The position numbers and the translations under genes are program-made. Under the pieces are notes generated by a model that ran no database searches, was not told the origin of the DNA, and saw only the letters and a list, made by a program, of their open reading frames with translations. DNA of 57,408 nt from Flavobacteriaceae bacterium (GTDB lineage: Bacteria; Bacteroidota; Bacteroidia; Flavobacteriales; Flavobacteriaceae). Below are positions 29,795 to 40,426 of the stretch, piece by piece. The stretch spans positions 1 to 57,408 of the forward strand of contig NVRM01000003.1 in assembly GCA_002400885.1 (NCBI GenBank), written 5' to 3'. Every line of letters starts with the position of its first letter. Within the stretch, counting starts at the first letter, position 1.

Positions 29795-31117
29795 ATGGAA
29801 TTAAAAGATAAATTAATATCATCATTCATAGCCTTTGAAAACAATGGCAACGTAGATTTAGATTCAGCGGTACATGCCATTAGAACTAAAGCTATTCAAA
29901 ATTTTGAAGCAGAAGGTTTCCCTTCTAAAAAAGATGAAGAATGGAAGTATACCAACTTAAAATCTTTATTAAGACAAGATTATAGTCTTTTTAACAAGGG
30001 AGAAAACAATGTAGATTACAATACGATTAAACCCTATATTATTAGTGATATAGACAGCTATAACCTTATATTTATAGATGGTGTTTTTAATAGTTTTTTA
30101 TCAGAAACTACACATGACGAATCGGATATTTGTGTTTTGTCTGCTGCACTTTCAAAACCAAAATACAACATCTTAATTGATAATTATTTTAATACAGTTG
30201 CTGCTGATAAAAACAGTTTGTCGGCCTTAAATACTGCATTTACAAATGAAGGGGCCTATATAAACATCCCTAAAAACACTATTGTTTCTAAACCAATACA
30301 AATTTTAAACTTCTCTACAGGAAGCGAAAAAAATGTATTGATTCAGCCTCGTAACCTAATTATGGTTGGTGAAAATTCACATGTTCAAATTATTGAACGT
30401 CACCAAAATCTATCAAAAAACCATACGTTTACGAACGCTGTTACCGAAATTTTTGTAAATAAACGTGCAATTGTTGATTATTACAAAATTCAAAACGATA
30501 CGGATAATTCATCCTTAATCGACAGTACTTTTGTACAGCAAAAACAACACAGTGTTGCCTCTGTTAGTACATTCTCTTTTGGAGGAAAACTTACCAGAAA
30601 TAATTTAGAGTTTCAACATGAGGGAGAGCATATCACTTCTAACTTAAATGGAATTTCTATTTTAAATAAGAACCAACACGTAGATAGTCACACCTTGGTG
30701 GAACATAAATTCCCGAACTGTGAAAGTCATGAATTGTACAAAGGAATTTATGCAGATACTTCTACGGGTGTGTTTAATGGAAAAGTAATTGTGAGACAAG
30801 CAGCTCAGAAAACAAATGCCTTCCAACAAAACAACAATATTCTAATGAATGACGGTGCTACGATAAATGCCAAACCTCAATTGGAAATATTTGCTGATGA
30901 TGTAAAATGTTCTCATGGTTGTACCATTGGACAATTAGACGAAAGCGCCTTATTTTACATGCAATCTCGTGGGATTCCTAAAAAAGAAGCCAAAGCATTA
31001 TTGTTGTACGCTTTTGGAAACGACGTGATCGAAAAAATAAAAATACCACAACTTAAAACTATTATTACAGGATTAATCGCTGATAAATTAGGCGTAAACC
31101 TAGGTTTTGATTTGTAG
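29795..31117 (+). CDS. sufD: Fe-S cluster assembly protein SufD
   Basis: KKDEEWKYTNLKSLL, DDVKCSHGCTIGQLDESALFYMQSRGIPKKEAKALLLYAF. Confidence 0.95.
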   Translation: MELKDKLISSFIAFENNGNVDLDSAVHAIRTKAIQNFEAEGFPSKKDEEWKYTNLKSLLRQDYSLFNKGENNVDYNTIKPYIISDIDSYNLIFIDGVFNSFLSETTHDESDICVLSAALSKPKYNILIDNYFNTVAADKNSLSALNTAFTNEGAYINIPKNTIVSKPIQILNFSTGSEKNVLIQPRNLIMVGENSHVQIIERHQNLSKNHTFTNAVTEIFVNKRAIVDYYKIQNDTDNSSLIDSTFVQQKQHSVASVSTFSFGGKLTRNNLEFQHEGEHITSNLNGISILNKNQHVDSHTLVEHKFPNCESHELYKGIYADTSTGVFNGKVIVRQAAQKTNAFQQNNNILMNDGATINAKPQLEIFADDVKCSHGCTIGQLDESALFYMQSRGIPKKEAKALLLYAFGNDVIEKIKIPQLKTIITGLIADKLGVNLGFDL

Positions 31118-31142
31118 AAATACCTAAATAATTTTATAAAAT

Positions 31143-31178
31143 ACCTTTTAAATATGGCTATTTAAAAGGTGTTTTTTT
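31143..31178 (+). terminator. Terminator after sufD
   Basis: ACCTTTTAAATA-TGGC-TATTTAAAAGGT followed by GTTTTTTT. Confidence 0.75.
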
Positions 31179-31323
31179 GTTTTATAACGTAGGACTTCTC
31201 GAAACAGTAATAGGTTGTTTGTTATCGGATTGAGTCTCACACCGAATCCGTCTTTTCGAGAGATAGCCTAGTAATCCCACACCTCCATCAAACAAAAGAA
31301 TCAATGTACAGCTATTGATAGAA

Positions 31324-31359
31324 AGATTCCCACGTCGTAAAAACTCCTCGCAATGACAT
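31324..31359 (-). repeat. Copy of a GTCATTGCGAGGA...CGACGTGG(C/G)AATCT-type dispersed repeat
   Basis: Minus strand ATGTCATTGCGAGGAGTTTTTACGACGTGGGAATCT; antisense ORF reads CHCEEFLRRGNL, similar to the spurious 'CHCEERSDVAI'-like peptides. Confidence 0.6.
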
Positions 31360-31429
31360 TTAAGAAAAACACTCGAAGTAACGTACAATTAGGATCTATA
31401 TAGTGACAAATAAAACCAATCCATCCGAA

Positions 31430-32773
31430 CTACTCAATCGCCCCATAAACACCGCCCAACAAGGCATTAAAATCAAAATCGCCATCACTGGCCAATCCCA
31501 TACGAACGATTACTAAATCCTTAGATGGGAAAATAGCAACGCGCTGTCCTTGATACCCATTACAAGAGTACATGGTTAGGGGAACATCCTTATATCCTTT
31601 ATCTGCATTCAACCAAAAATGGCCACCGTAAGACTTCTCAGAATTAGGAGCCGGAGTTTTAACATAGGTTTCCCAATTGGCATCAAACAATTGTTCGCCA
31701 TTCCAATTTCCTTTATACAGATACAATAAACCAAATTTTGCCCAATCCCTAGTCGTTGCCCAACCATAGGAAGATCCTATATAATTCCCTGCCATATCAG
31801 CCTCTACCACCATGCTGTGCATCCCTATTTTATCTATCAATTCCGTATACCAATAATCCAGGTATTCCTGATGTGTTTTAAATTGATTTCTGATAATCCT
31901 AGACAATAAATTAGTAGTTCCTGAAGAGTAATTCCAATGCGTTCCTGGGGCGAAATCTAATTTTTTATCACGCTGAGAAATGGTCATATCCCGAGTTAAA
32001 AATAGCATTTTTGAAACATCAGAAATAGTATTATAATCTTCCACCCATTCCAATCCACTATTCATTTGCAATAAATTATGGGTTGTTATTTCCGAACGTT
32101 CATCGTTCTTCCAAGCACTAATTGGTGCTGGTTTATAAATGTCAAATTTTCGCTGTTTAACCAATATCCCAACGATGGTACTGGTAATACTTTTAGTCAT
32201 ACTCCACCCTAAAATAGGGGTTTCTTTATCAATTCCCTTTTCGTATTTCTCAATAATGATTTGATTTTTGTAAATAACCAAAACAGCCCTTGTCTTTTTT
32301 ATACGTTGCTCATCAGTATCAAAAGCAGCATTTACAATGTTCTCGATTTTTTTATAATCAACATTTGAGAACAGCGTATCCTTCTGTGGTAAATCACCAT
32401 ATGGATAGGGAAGTTGTTTCCTCTTTAAATTCCTCTTAGGACTCAAATAAGGTTCCGACAAATCAAAATCATCATCTATCAATACAGCTCCCAAGCCCTC
32501 TCTATACACAGCGGTTCTTTCCAGTACTCCAAAGGAATTAGCACTCGCGGTTTTCCGGAGCGCATTTACACTTATTTCCGCCTTACTTATGGGGTCAAAA
32601 TTATTGTCAAATTGTAGGATAGAAGCCTCCGATCTATGTGCTAAGAAAACACTTGAGGCCATGTTTTTAGAAGCATATCCACTAATAATATTTAATCTTG
32701 GATAATTGATATAAACAGCAGTTATCAATCCAATTAACAGGACCAACAATCCATATTTAATTATTTTTTTCAT
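31430..32773 (-). CDS. Serine hydrolase, beta-lactamase/class C family
   Basis: GWSMTKSITSTIVGILVKQ (SxxK), WNYSSGTTNLLSRI (YxS/N), YGGHFWLNADKG; N-terminal membrane anchor. Confidence 0.88.
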   Translation of the reverse strand: MKKIIKYGLLVLLIGLITAVYINYPRLNIISGYASKNMASSVFLAHRSEASILQFDNNFDPISKAEISVNALRKTASANSFGVLERTAVYREGLGAVLIDDDFDLSEPYLSPKRNLKRKQLPYPYGDLPQKDTLFSNVDYKKIENIVNAAFDTDEQRIKKTRAVLVIYKNQIIIEKYEKGIDKETPILGWSMTKSITSTIVGILVKQRKFDIYKPAPISAWKNDERSEITTHNLLQMNSGLEWVEDYNTISDVSKMLFLTRDMTISQRDKKLDFAPGTHWNYSSGTTNLLSRIIRNQFKTHQEYLDYWYTELIDKIGMHSMVVEADMAGNYIGSSYGWATTRDWAKFGLLYLYKGNWNGEQLFDANWETYVKTPAPNSEKSYGGHFWLNADKGYKDVPLTMYSCNGYQGQRVAIFPSKDLVIVRMGLASDGDFDFNALLGGVYGAIE

Positions 32774-32932
32774 CGATTTTTTTGTTAGTTATATCTCAAA
32801 GATAAATTAAAAATAAAGAGTATTAAAAATACTTTGAGTACTTTTGTCTTTAGAACCATTCTAAGTGAATACTGAATACTAAACTCAGGATCACAGCATT
32901 GAATAATTAAAGAGATTAGACCACCATATACC

Positions 32933-34147
32933 ATGCTAGACATTGCCAAAATAAGATCAGATTTCCCTATTTTAGATCAATTGATTCACAAGAAACCATT
33001 GGTTTATTTTGATAATGCCGCCACCAATCAAAAACCACAAGTTGTGATAGATGCAATTGTAGATTATTATTCTAATTACAATGCAAATATCCACAGAGGA
33101 GTCCATACTTTAAGTCAGTTAGCAACCAACGCATTTGAACAAGCACGTTTAAAAGTGCAGACACATATGCATGCTAAAAACGCTTATGAAATTATTTTCA
33201 CCTCAGGAACGACTCATGGAATTAACATGGTAGCAAGTGGGTATAGCCAATTATTAAAAAAAGGAGATGAAATAATTGTTTCGGAAATGGAACATCATTC
33301 AAATATTGTTCCTTGGCAAATGCTCTGCGAAAAAACAGGGGCTATTTTACGTGTTATTCCTATGAACGAATTGGGAGAATTAGACATGGATGCCTATGTT
33401 AAATTACTCTCAAAAAACACTAAAATAGTGTTTGTAAACCATGTTTCTAATGCTTTGGGAACCATAAACCCTATTGAGTTTATTATAGACCAAGCTCATA
33501 AAATCGGAGCTGAAGTATTGATTGACGGAGCGCAAGCAGCTGGACATATTAAAGCAGACATGCAAGCCTTAGACGTGGATTATTATGTCACTTCCGCGCA
33601 TAAAATATGTGGCCCTACCGGTGTAGGTGTACTTTACGGAAAGGAAAAATGTCTCTTAAAATTACCACCATACCAAGGTGGTGGTGAAATGATAAAGGAA
33701 GTAACCTTCGAAAAAACTACCTATGCAGGTTTACCCCATAAATTTGAAGCAGGAACTCCTAATATATGTGGAGTCATTGCTTTTGGAGTCGCTTTGGATT
33801 ATTTAAACGAATTAGGTTTTGACAATATTGCTAGCCACGAAAATGAACTGCTATCCTACGCTACCGAAAAACTAGAAGAAATAGAAGGGCTAAGAATTTA
33901 TGGAACTTCCATCTCTAAAACAGCTGTTATTTCCTTTAATGTAAATGACATTCATCCTTTTGACATTGGTAGTATTATAGATAAATTAGGAATCGCTGTA
34001 AGAACCGGTCATCACTGTGCACAACCTATCATGAATTTTTATAATATTCCAGGAACCGTACGTGCGTCTTTTGCTTTTTACAATACTAAAGAAGAAATAG
34101 ACCTATTTATCAGTGCTTTAAAAAGAGCTGTAAGAATGTTGAGCTAA
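32933..34147 (+). CDS. sufS: SufS-type cysteine desulfurase
   Basis: YFDNAATNQKP, FTSGTTHGINMVASGY, SAHKICGPTGVGVLYG, VRTGHHCAQPIM. Confidence 0.95.
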   Translation: MLDIAKIRSDFPILDQLIHKKPLVYFDNAATNQKPQVVIDAIVDYYSNYNANIHRGVHTLSQLATNAFEQARLKVQTHMHAKNAYEIIFTSGTTHGINMVASGYSQLLKKGDEIIVSEMEHHSNIVPWQMLCEKTGAILRVIPMNELGELDMDAYVKLLSKNTKIVFVNHVSNALGTINPIEFIIDQAHKIGAEVLIDGAQAAGHIKADMQALDVDYYVTSAHKICGPTGVGVLYGKEKCLLKLPPYQGGGEMIKEVTFEKTTYAGLPHKFEAGTPNICGVIAFGVALDYLNELGFDNIASHENELLSYATEKLEEIEGLRIYGTSISKTAVISFNVNDIHPFDIGSIIDKLGIAVRTGHHCAQPIMNFYNIPGTVRASFAFYNTKEEIDLFISALKRAVRMLS

Positions 34148-34644
34148 GCCCTCCTTCTACTTCATATCATTTTTTTCACACGTTAAAAAAACGGTGTCTT
34201 CTTATGCGCATATTTTAGGTAAGTAAGTAATTTACAAGAACTAAACCTCTGTATAATGCGGCACCTCCCCAACTAAAAACACTTTTAGAATTGCTACAAA
34301 TAGCTAATTAATCCACTACGCTATTTCCCATTTAGCTCCCAACAAACAGCAATATCTGTCATCATAATCAAATTATTATAGGGAGCTTTATAAGATTGTG
34401 TATTGCTTATAGGATCATACCTACACGCTAATCAGCAAATGAAATTACACTATACATTATTTTCTAAAGCAATCGCAAATAATAAGTATGCTTACTTCAC
34501 TTAATTTTAAGTATATTCGCAGCATACTACTACAAAACATTACATTTACGACAATAAAACACTAACCCAAGAGGCTAGCTAAAAGACAAGAATCTATTTT
34601 TTTATTAAATTGACACTGACCAAACTTGCTTTAAGCTCAGCCTC

Positions 34645-35310
34645 TTATTTTTTATTTCCTTTGTGTTTTATCAATTCTGCTTTTTTATAAAAGATTATTT
34701 CTTCCGCAATATTTTTAATCAAATCCCCTACGCGTTCATACTTTTTAATGATAGAAGAAAGTTGCAAGGCTTTGCCTATAATCCCGGTATCTTTTTTAAT
34801 CTCAGCTTCTATAACAGAAAATGCCTCGCTATTAATCGCATCTAAAATCTTGTCTTTTTTAAACACTTTTCGTGCAGATTTTACATTTTCGTTTTCAAAA
34901 GCATCCATAATATCTTCGAACATATCCCGAATTGTCGCATGCATTTTTTCGAATTGTAAGACCTTAATTAAATGTTCTGGTGTTTTCGTTTCATCTTCGA
35001 CTACATATTTAGAAATCCCATAAGCATGATCTCCAATCCGTTCCAAATCAATATTGATTTTCAGTATCGCTATTACAAATCTCAAATCCGTGGCTACAGG
35101 CGTATACAAAGCCATATAGCGCTCACAATTCTTTTCAATGTAAATATCCAAGGCATTTACGTGGGCCTCGGTATAAATCACTTCCTCTGCCAGGTCCACA
35201 TCATTATTTAAATAGGCCTCTGTAGCTTTCTCTAACTGAGAAATACAAAGAGACATCATTTCTAAACCCGCTTGGTTTAGCAATTCTTTTTGGTGGTTTG
35301 CGTTTTCCAT
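34645..35310 (-). CDS. phoU: Phosphate signalling complex protein PhoU
   Basis: Two PhoU helical repeats (TPVATDLRFVIAILKINIDLERIGDHAYGISK, SSIIKKYERVGDLIKNIAEEIIFYKKAE). Confidence 0.94.
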   Translation of the reverse strand: MENANHQKELLNQAGLEMMSLCISQLEKATEAYLNNDVDLAEEVIYTEAHVNALDIYIEKNCERYMALYTPVATDLRFVIAILKINIDLERIGDHAYGISKYVVEDETKTPEHLIKVLQFEKMHATIRDMFEDIMDAFENENVKSARKVFKKDKILDAINSEAFSVIEAEIKKDTGIIGKALQLSSIIKKYERVGDLIKNIAEEIIFYKKAELIKHKGNKK

Positions 35311-35319
35311 ATCTATTGT

Positions 35320-36150
35320 TTATCCGAATCTTCCAGTGATGTAATTTTCGGTGCGTTTTTTTTCAGGTTTTGTAAATAATGTTTTTGTTTTACTGTATTC
35401 CACCAATTCTCCAATGTAGAAAAACGCAGTATAATCGCTAATTCTACTGGCTTGCTGCATGTTATGCGTCACAATAATAATGGTGTATTTTTCTTTTAAT
35501 CCAAAAATCAGATTTTCAATTTTAGCGGTAGAAATAGGATCCAGCGCCGATGTTGGCTCATCCATTAAAATGATAGATGGTTCCACAGCCAAGGTTCTAG
35601 CAATACACAAACGCTGTTGCTGTCCTCCAGACAATGCCAAGGCCGATTTTTTTAAGTCATCCTTTACTTCCTCCCATAAATCCGCTTGTCTTAATGCTTT
35701 CTCTACACGACTATCCAATACTTTTTTATCTGAAATCCCCTGTATTTTAAGACCATAAGCTACGTTTTCGTAAATAGACTTAGGGAACGGGTTCGGTTTT
35801 TGAAACACCATACCTACTTCTTTTCTAAGTTCTTCTACATGTATTTTCTTATTGTAAATATTGGTTCCATCGATCTTTATCTTACCCTCCATGCGGAATC
35901 CGTCTATATAATCGTTCATGCGATTAAATAATCGTAAAAAGGTTGATTTTCCACAACCAGAAGGTCCTATAAACGCCGTTACTGAATTAGGCTTGATATC
36001 CATGCTAATTCCTTTTACAGCCTCGAAATCACCATACCAAACTCTGGCGTTTTTTATAGAAATTTTAGTTTTACTTTCCTGCTCACTCTCCTTGTTCATT
36101 GTGAAATTTTTTGTGTTTTTTTCTGCTACTAATTCCATTTCTTTTGCCAT
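35320..36150 (-). CDS. pstB: Phosphate ABC transporter ATP-binding protein PstB
   Basis: [70 protein letters not shown]. True start could be an internal Met. Confidence 0.95.
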   Translation of the reverse strand: MAKEMELVAEKNTKNFTMNKESEQESKTKISIKNARVWYGDFEAVKGISMDIKPNSVTAFIGPSGCGKSTFLRLFNRMNDYIDGFRMEGKIKIDGTNIYNKKIHVEELRKEVGMVFQKPNPFPKSIYENVAYGLKIQGISDKKVLDSRVEKALRQADLWEEVKDDLKKSALALSGGQQQRLCIARTLAVEPSIILMDEPTSALDPISTAKIENLIFGLKEKYTIIIVTHNMQQASRISDYTAFFYIGELVEYSKTKTLFTKPEKKRTENYITGRFG

Positions 36151-36983
36151 TTATTTCTATAATAAACGGCGACCGCATTCATCATAAAAGTTACTAATAA
36201 TAATATAATAATTGCCGCTGCGGCATTTTCTATAAACCCGTGTTGAGGCCTTGAAATCCAGTTAAATATTTGGATCGGTAAGACCGAGAACTCTTCCATT
36301 GGATTGCTTGGAGCAAAAGGCACATAGGCCAATGCCCCCACCACGATTAAGGGAGCCGTTTCACCAACCGCTCTGGATAAAGATAGGATTACCCCGGTTA
36401 AAATACCTCCACTTGAGGCGGGTAAAATCTGATTCCATATCGTTTGCCATTTCGACGCTCCTAAAGCATAAGATGCATCTCGGATAGTACTAGGAACTGC
36501 TTTTATAGATTCCCTGGTCGCTACAATAATTATAGGTAATATCAATAAGGATAAGGTGAGACTTCCAGCCAATACACTTGCCCCTAAATTGAGGATACGC
36601 ACAAAAACTTCGAGTCCTAATAAACCATATATAATGGACGGTACTCCCGCCAAATTTGAGATATTAATTTCCAATAAAGCAGAAAACCTTCCTTTCTTTG
36701 CATATTCCTCTAAATAAATTGCTGCAGCCACACCGATGGGAAAAGCAATGATGGTTGTCAAAGCTAAAATCCAAAGACTCCCCATTAGGGCTGTGTAAAT
36801 TCCAGATTTTTCTGCTTTCCTAGAAGGTAAATTCATGACAAATCCCCAATCTATTCGCATGATACCATCAATTAAAATATCACCAATAAATAGCACCAAT
36901 AAAATCAATCCCACGAGCGTACATCCGATACCCCATATTTTAAATAATTGATCTTTCCATCTGTTTACTTGTATCTTATTCAT
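36129..36983 (-). CDS. pstA: Phosphate ABC transporter permease PstA
   Basis: [59 protein letters not shown]. Confidence 0.94.
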   Translation of the reverse strand: MNKIQVNRWKDQLFKIWGIGCTLVGLILLVLFIGDILIDGIMRIDWGFVMNLPSRKAEKSGIYTALMGSLWILALTTIIAFPIGVAAAIYLEEYAKKGRFSALLEINISNLAGVPSIIYGLLGLEVFVRILNLGASVLAGSLTLSLLILPIIIVATRESIKAVPSTIRDASYALGASKWQTIWNQILPASSGGILTGVILSLSRAVGETAPLIVVGALAYVPFAPSNPMEEFSVLPIQIFNWISRPQHGFIENAAAAIIILLLVTFMMNAVAVYYRNKWQKKWN

Positions 36984-37854
36984 ATTTAGACTGGTATTTT
37001 TTTCGAATTCTATAACTGATTGTATTCAAAACAAATGTGAATGCAAATAAGGTAATTCCGGCAGCGAAAATGGTTCTATATTCAATGGAACCATGCTGTA
37101 CGTCACCCAAACTAACCTGAACAATATAAGCTGTAATGGTTTCGATAGGCACCATTGGATTTAATGTGAGTCTCGGTTGCTGCCCTGCTGCAACGGCTAC
37201 AATCATCGTTTCTCCAATAGCTCTAGAAATGGCCAATATAATGGACACTATAATCCCAGAAGAGGCTGCTGGAACCACTACTTTAAATGCTGTTTGCAAC
37301 TTGGTAGCTCCCATACCATAGGAAGCTTCTCTTAATTCTCTTGGCACCGCATGCAAGGCATCTTCACTGATAGACGAGATAAATGGAATAATCATAATCC
37401 CCATCACCAAACCTGCAGACAAGGAGTTAAATCCTGATAAATTAGGAAATATGCCTTGTAAATATGGAGTGACAATAATCAATGCAAAAAAACCATATAC
37501 TACCGTAGGAATCGCTGCCAGTAACTCTAACATAGGCTTGACCGTTTTCCTAAAACTTTTAGGAGCGTATTCACTTAAATAAATACTGATGGATAAGCCA
37601 ATAGGCAGGGCTACAGAAATAGCAATAGCTGATGTTAAAAATGTCCCAGAAAGCAGGGGTAAAATACCGTAGTGTTTATCGGTAAATAAAGGTGTCCATT
37701 GGGAATCTGTGAAAAAATCAAAGATAGAGACTTCTTTAAAAAAACGCACGGCTTCAAAAGCTAACACAGATACAATTCCTATGGTTACGGCAACCGTAAT
37801 TAAGGCACTAGTAAGCAGTGTTTTTTCGATGAAACCTTCTTTAAATTTACGCAT
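36976..37854 (-). CDS. pstC: Phosphate ABC transporter permease PstC
   Basis: SISEDALHAVPRELREASYGMGATKLQTAFKVVVPAASSGIIVSIILAISRAIGETMIVAVAAG. Confidence 0.94.
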   Translation of the reverse strand: MRKFKEGFIEKTLLTSALITVAVTIGIVSVLAFEAVRFFKEVSIFDFFTDSQWTPLFTDKHYGILPLLSGTFLTSAIAISVALPIGLSISIYLSEYAPKSFRKTVKPMLELLAAIPTVVYGFFALIIVTPYLQGIFPNLSGFNSLSAGLVMGIMIIPFISSISEDALHAVPRELREASYGMGATKLQTAFKVVVPAASSGIIVSIILAISRAIGETMIVAVAAGQQPRLTLNPMVPIETITAYIVQVSLGDVQHGSIEYRTIFAAGITLFAFTFVLNTISYRIRKKYQSKYE

Positions 37855-37919
37855 TTGTAAATGGTTAAATTTAGAAAACCAACGGCCTATACCGTTGATT
37901 TTCGAATGGTTATTAAATG

Positions 37920-38876
37920 CTATTTATTTTTTAGTACAAAAGCCTTGAATCGTTCTATTTGAGTATCGTACATTTCTTGAGGTAATGGAATATACCCTAC
38001 ATCTTTAGATAATTCACCTGCATTTTTCAAATAAAACTCTACAAAGGTCACCACTTCTTTAGCAGCAACTGATGTACTATTTACATATAAAAATAAGGGT
38101 CTTGACAAGGGGCTATAGCTTCCATTACTTACCGTTTCTAAGGTTGGTTTTACAACTTCGGTACCGTTATGTACTCCTATTAAAGATAACTTTTCTTTGT
38201 TTTCACTGTAATATGCCAGTCCGAAAAAACCCAAGGCATATTTATCTCCTACTATCCCTTGTACCAATACATGATCATCCTCACTTGCCGTAAAATCTCC
38301 ACGGCTAGATCCGCTTTTTCCAACAATTGCTTTTGTAAAATAATCATAGGTTCCAGAAGCGACACCAGGACCGAACAAATGAATTTCCTCATTAGGCCAT
38401 TCTGGTCTGATCTGATTCCATTTCATAATAACTCCCTGAGCTGCTGGCTCCCAAATCTTTTTCAATTCTTCTACTGTAAAACTATCTACCCAATCATTTT
38501 TAGGATTCACCAATACCGCTAAACCATCATACGCAACTTCTAATTCTATATAGCTGATATTATTGGTTGCACAGGCAGCCATTTCTTTATCCTTAATCGG
38601 ACGTGAAGCGTTGGATAGATTTGTTTCTCCTCTAGAGAATTTCTTAAATCCACCTCCCGTTCCAGAAATACCAATCGTCACTTTTACTTTTGGAGCTACT
38701 TCCCTAAACTCTTCGGCAACAGCTTCTGTTATTGGGTACACGGTACTAGAACCATCTATTCTAATCGTTCCAGACAAGGCTGTCTCACCTTGTACTAGCG
38801 TTTTTTTATTTGTTGTTGTTTCTCCACAAGCAATTATTATAGCGGAAAAAATCGTTAAAAAAAGTATTTTTTTCAT
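37920..38876 (-). CDS. pstS: Phosphate-binding protein PstS family (lipoprotein)
   Basis: Lipobox [66 protein letters not shown]. Confidence 0.93.
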   Translation of the reverse strand: MKKILFLTIFSAIIIACGETTTNKKTLVQGETALSGTIRIDGSSTVYPITEAVAEEFREVAPKVKVTIGISGTGGGFKKFSRGETNLSNASRPIKDKEMAACATNNISYIELEVAYDGLAVLVNPKNDWVDSFTVEELKKIWEPAAQGVIMKWNQIRPEWPNEEIHLFGPGVASGTYDYFTKAIVGKSGSSRGDFTASEDDHVLVQGIVGDKYALGFFGLAYYSENKEKLSLIGVHNGTEVVKPTLETVSNGSYSPLSRPLFLYVNSTSVAAKEVVTFVEFYLKNAGELSKDVGYIPLPQEMYDTQIERFKAFVLKNK

Positions 38877-38901
38877 CTGTCTTATTTCTAATATTATTTT
38901 A

Positions 38902-38998
38902 CAAATAAAGGCAACAGATATAACTTGATTGTTAGCTAAAGATGAAGAAATAGCTCTTTTTAGGTTAGTTGAATGTTATGAACTTAACGAGAACTTAA
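38902..38998 (-). promoter_or_regulatory. Candidate Pho-box promoter of pstSCAB-phoU
   Basis: CAAATAAA (38902-38909; coding strand TTTATTTG), 19-nt gap, heptamer TTGTTAG 38929, then AGGTTAG 38962 and ATGTTAT 38973 in the same 11-nt register; further AACTTAA-cgag-AACTTAA at 38981-38998. Confidence 0.6.
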
Positions 38999-39079
38999 AG
39001 TAAGGTATTTCTCTAAAGCCTAAACTTCGAGGAGTTGCTTGCTAAAGCGTCTTTTGTGTCTTCTCAAAAAAAAAAGCAC

Positions 39080-39118
39080 AAAAAAAGAGGAAGATGCGAA
39101 CACCTTCCTCTTTTTTTT
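39080..39118 (-). terminator. Terminator downstream of the porin gene
   Basis: AAAAAAAGAGGAAGATG-CGAA-CACCTTCCTCTTTTTTTT. Confidence 0.75.
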
Positions 39119-39132
39119 ATCTTTATTCGTCC

Positions 39133-40332
39133 TTAAAAATCTATCTGAAAACGCAATTGAAAAGCACTAAATTGTCCTTTCCCTGTATAGTCTGTCGTAT
39201 TTTCAATAGTAGAAATCACATAATTTACCATCACACGGGTAGCAGGATTCAGGTGCCAGTTTAGGCCCGTCGTAACATTGCTCATTTTATCCATGTTCAT
39301 CCCATCGATATATGAATACCTCAAAGCAATCTGAAGTGCTCCATAGCCATTCTCTCCAAAGTTATTTAGTGGTTTTACACGTCCAAATCCAACTAATGAA
39401 TTTTTATAAACTCTTTTTTCGCCTGTTAAAAAATAACTTGCCTGAAAGTAATAACTAGAAAAATCTTGATTTTCAATAGCATTGACCTTTGCTTTTAAAA
39501 ACTCTCCTTGTAAAGAAAAAGAGTTGGCTACCCAGGCCATCTCAACATTCATCAGATTCACATGATCCACCCCGGAAACAGCCGTCACGATGTATTTATT
39601 AGAGATATGAGTTTCAGGTCGAACTGTATACCCATAATGGGTATCTTCTTGTGGTTTTCTATAACTATACCCAGCTCCTACATGTAACAAGTTATCGTCA
39701 TTCTTGATCACTAAACCAGCAACTCTCCCTGTTACCGCATAATCTCCATTTGCAACTTTTTTATCAGAAGAAGCATCAGCTCCTCTAAAGACTCCAAGCT
39801 GCCAAGACATTTTCTTCTCCGAAAACTGATCAAACAACATGGCTCCAGAACTACGTTCGCCCAACATACTAATAACTGTAGCACGTTCCATAAATGTAAA
39901 ATACTTACTACTAGTTAAGGCTTCTAATCTAAACGGCTCTTTAAAATGCCCGACTCTTAAATGACCTACAGGCAATTCTCTTAGGGTAATAAATGCATCT
40001 TTCAGTGTCACTTTACCTCCTGCAAAATCTACATTTAATTTAAAATCTACATTTTTATAAAGAGTACCAGACATAAAAAAACGTGCTCTTCGTAACTCTG
40101 TTCCGTTCGAAGATTTCAAAGAATACCCGTTCTTTTCTGCTTCATCATTCAATCCAAAAAAGCCCATATCATACATGATACGCCCACCAAAACTCAACTT
40201 TATACTTTTATCAGCATTGGTAACTTTAAATCCATTGTCCCACTTAATAGAAAACGGATTCTCCTTTTCTTGAGCGCTTACGCCTGTACATACACTCCAT
40301 AAAAATACGAATATTGCGACTCTATTTCTCAT
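39133..40332 (-). CDS. OprO/OprP-like phosphate-selective porin
   Basis: LSFGGRIMYDMGFFG, LRRARFFMSGTLYKNVDFKLNVDFAGGKVTLKDAFI, VGHFKEPFRLEALTSSKYFTFMERA. Confidence 0.88.
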   Translation of the reverse strand: MRNRVAIFVFLWSVCTGVSAQEKENPFSIKWDNGFKVTNADKSIKLSFGGRIMYDMGFFGLNDEAEKNGYSLKSSNGTELRRARFFMSGTLYKNVDFKLNVDFAGGKVTLKDAFITLRELPVGHLRVGHFKEPFRLEALTSSKYFTFMERATVISMLGERSSGAMLFDQFSEKKMSWQLGVFRGADASSDKKVANGDYAVTGRVAGLVIKNDDNLLHVGAGYSYRKPQEDTHYGYTVRPETHISNKYIVTAVSGVDHVNLMNVEMAWVANSFSLQGEFLKAKVNAIENQDFSSYYFQASYFLTGEKRVYKNSLVGFGRVKPLNNFGENGYGALQIALRYSYIDGMNMDKMSNVTTGLNWHLNPATRVMVNYVISTIENTTDYTGKGQFSAFQLRFQIDF

Positions 40333-40357
40333 AATATATTCTTAGTTTTTGTCGTTG

Positions 40358-40402
40358 CAAATAAACAACAGCTTTGTTAAGTTAAAGTTATGACTATGTT
40401 AT
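40358..40402 (-). promoter_or_regulatory. Candidate Pho-box promoter of the porin
   Basis: CAAATAAA 40358-40365; heptamers TTGTTAA 40374, AAGTTAT 40385 and ATGTTAT 40396, each 11 nt apart; 19-nt gap from CAAATAAA to 40385. Confidence 0.65.
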
Positions 40403-40426
40403 TTAAAAACAAAACTTCACACAAAA

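Noticed and set aside
31182-31388. 68-aa minus-strand ORF downstream of sufD
   Set aside because: Explained by read-through of a dispersed repeat (CHCEEFLRRGNL); no real protein features.
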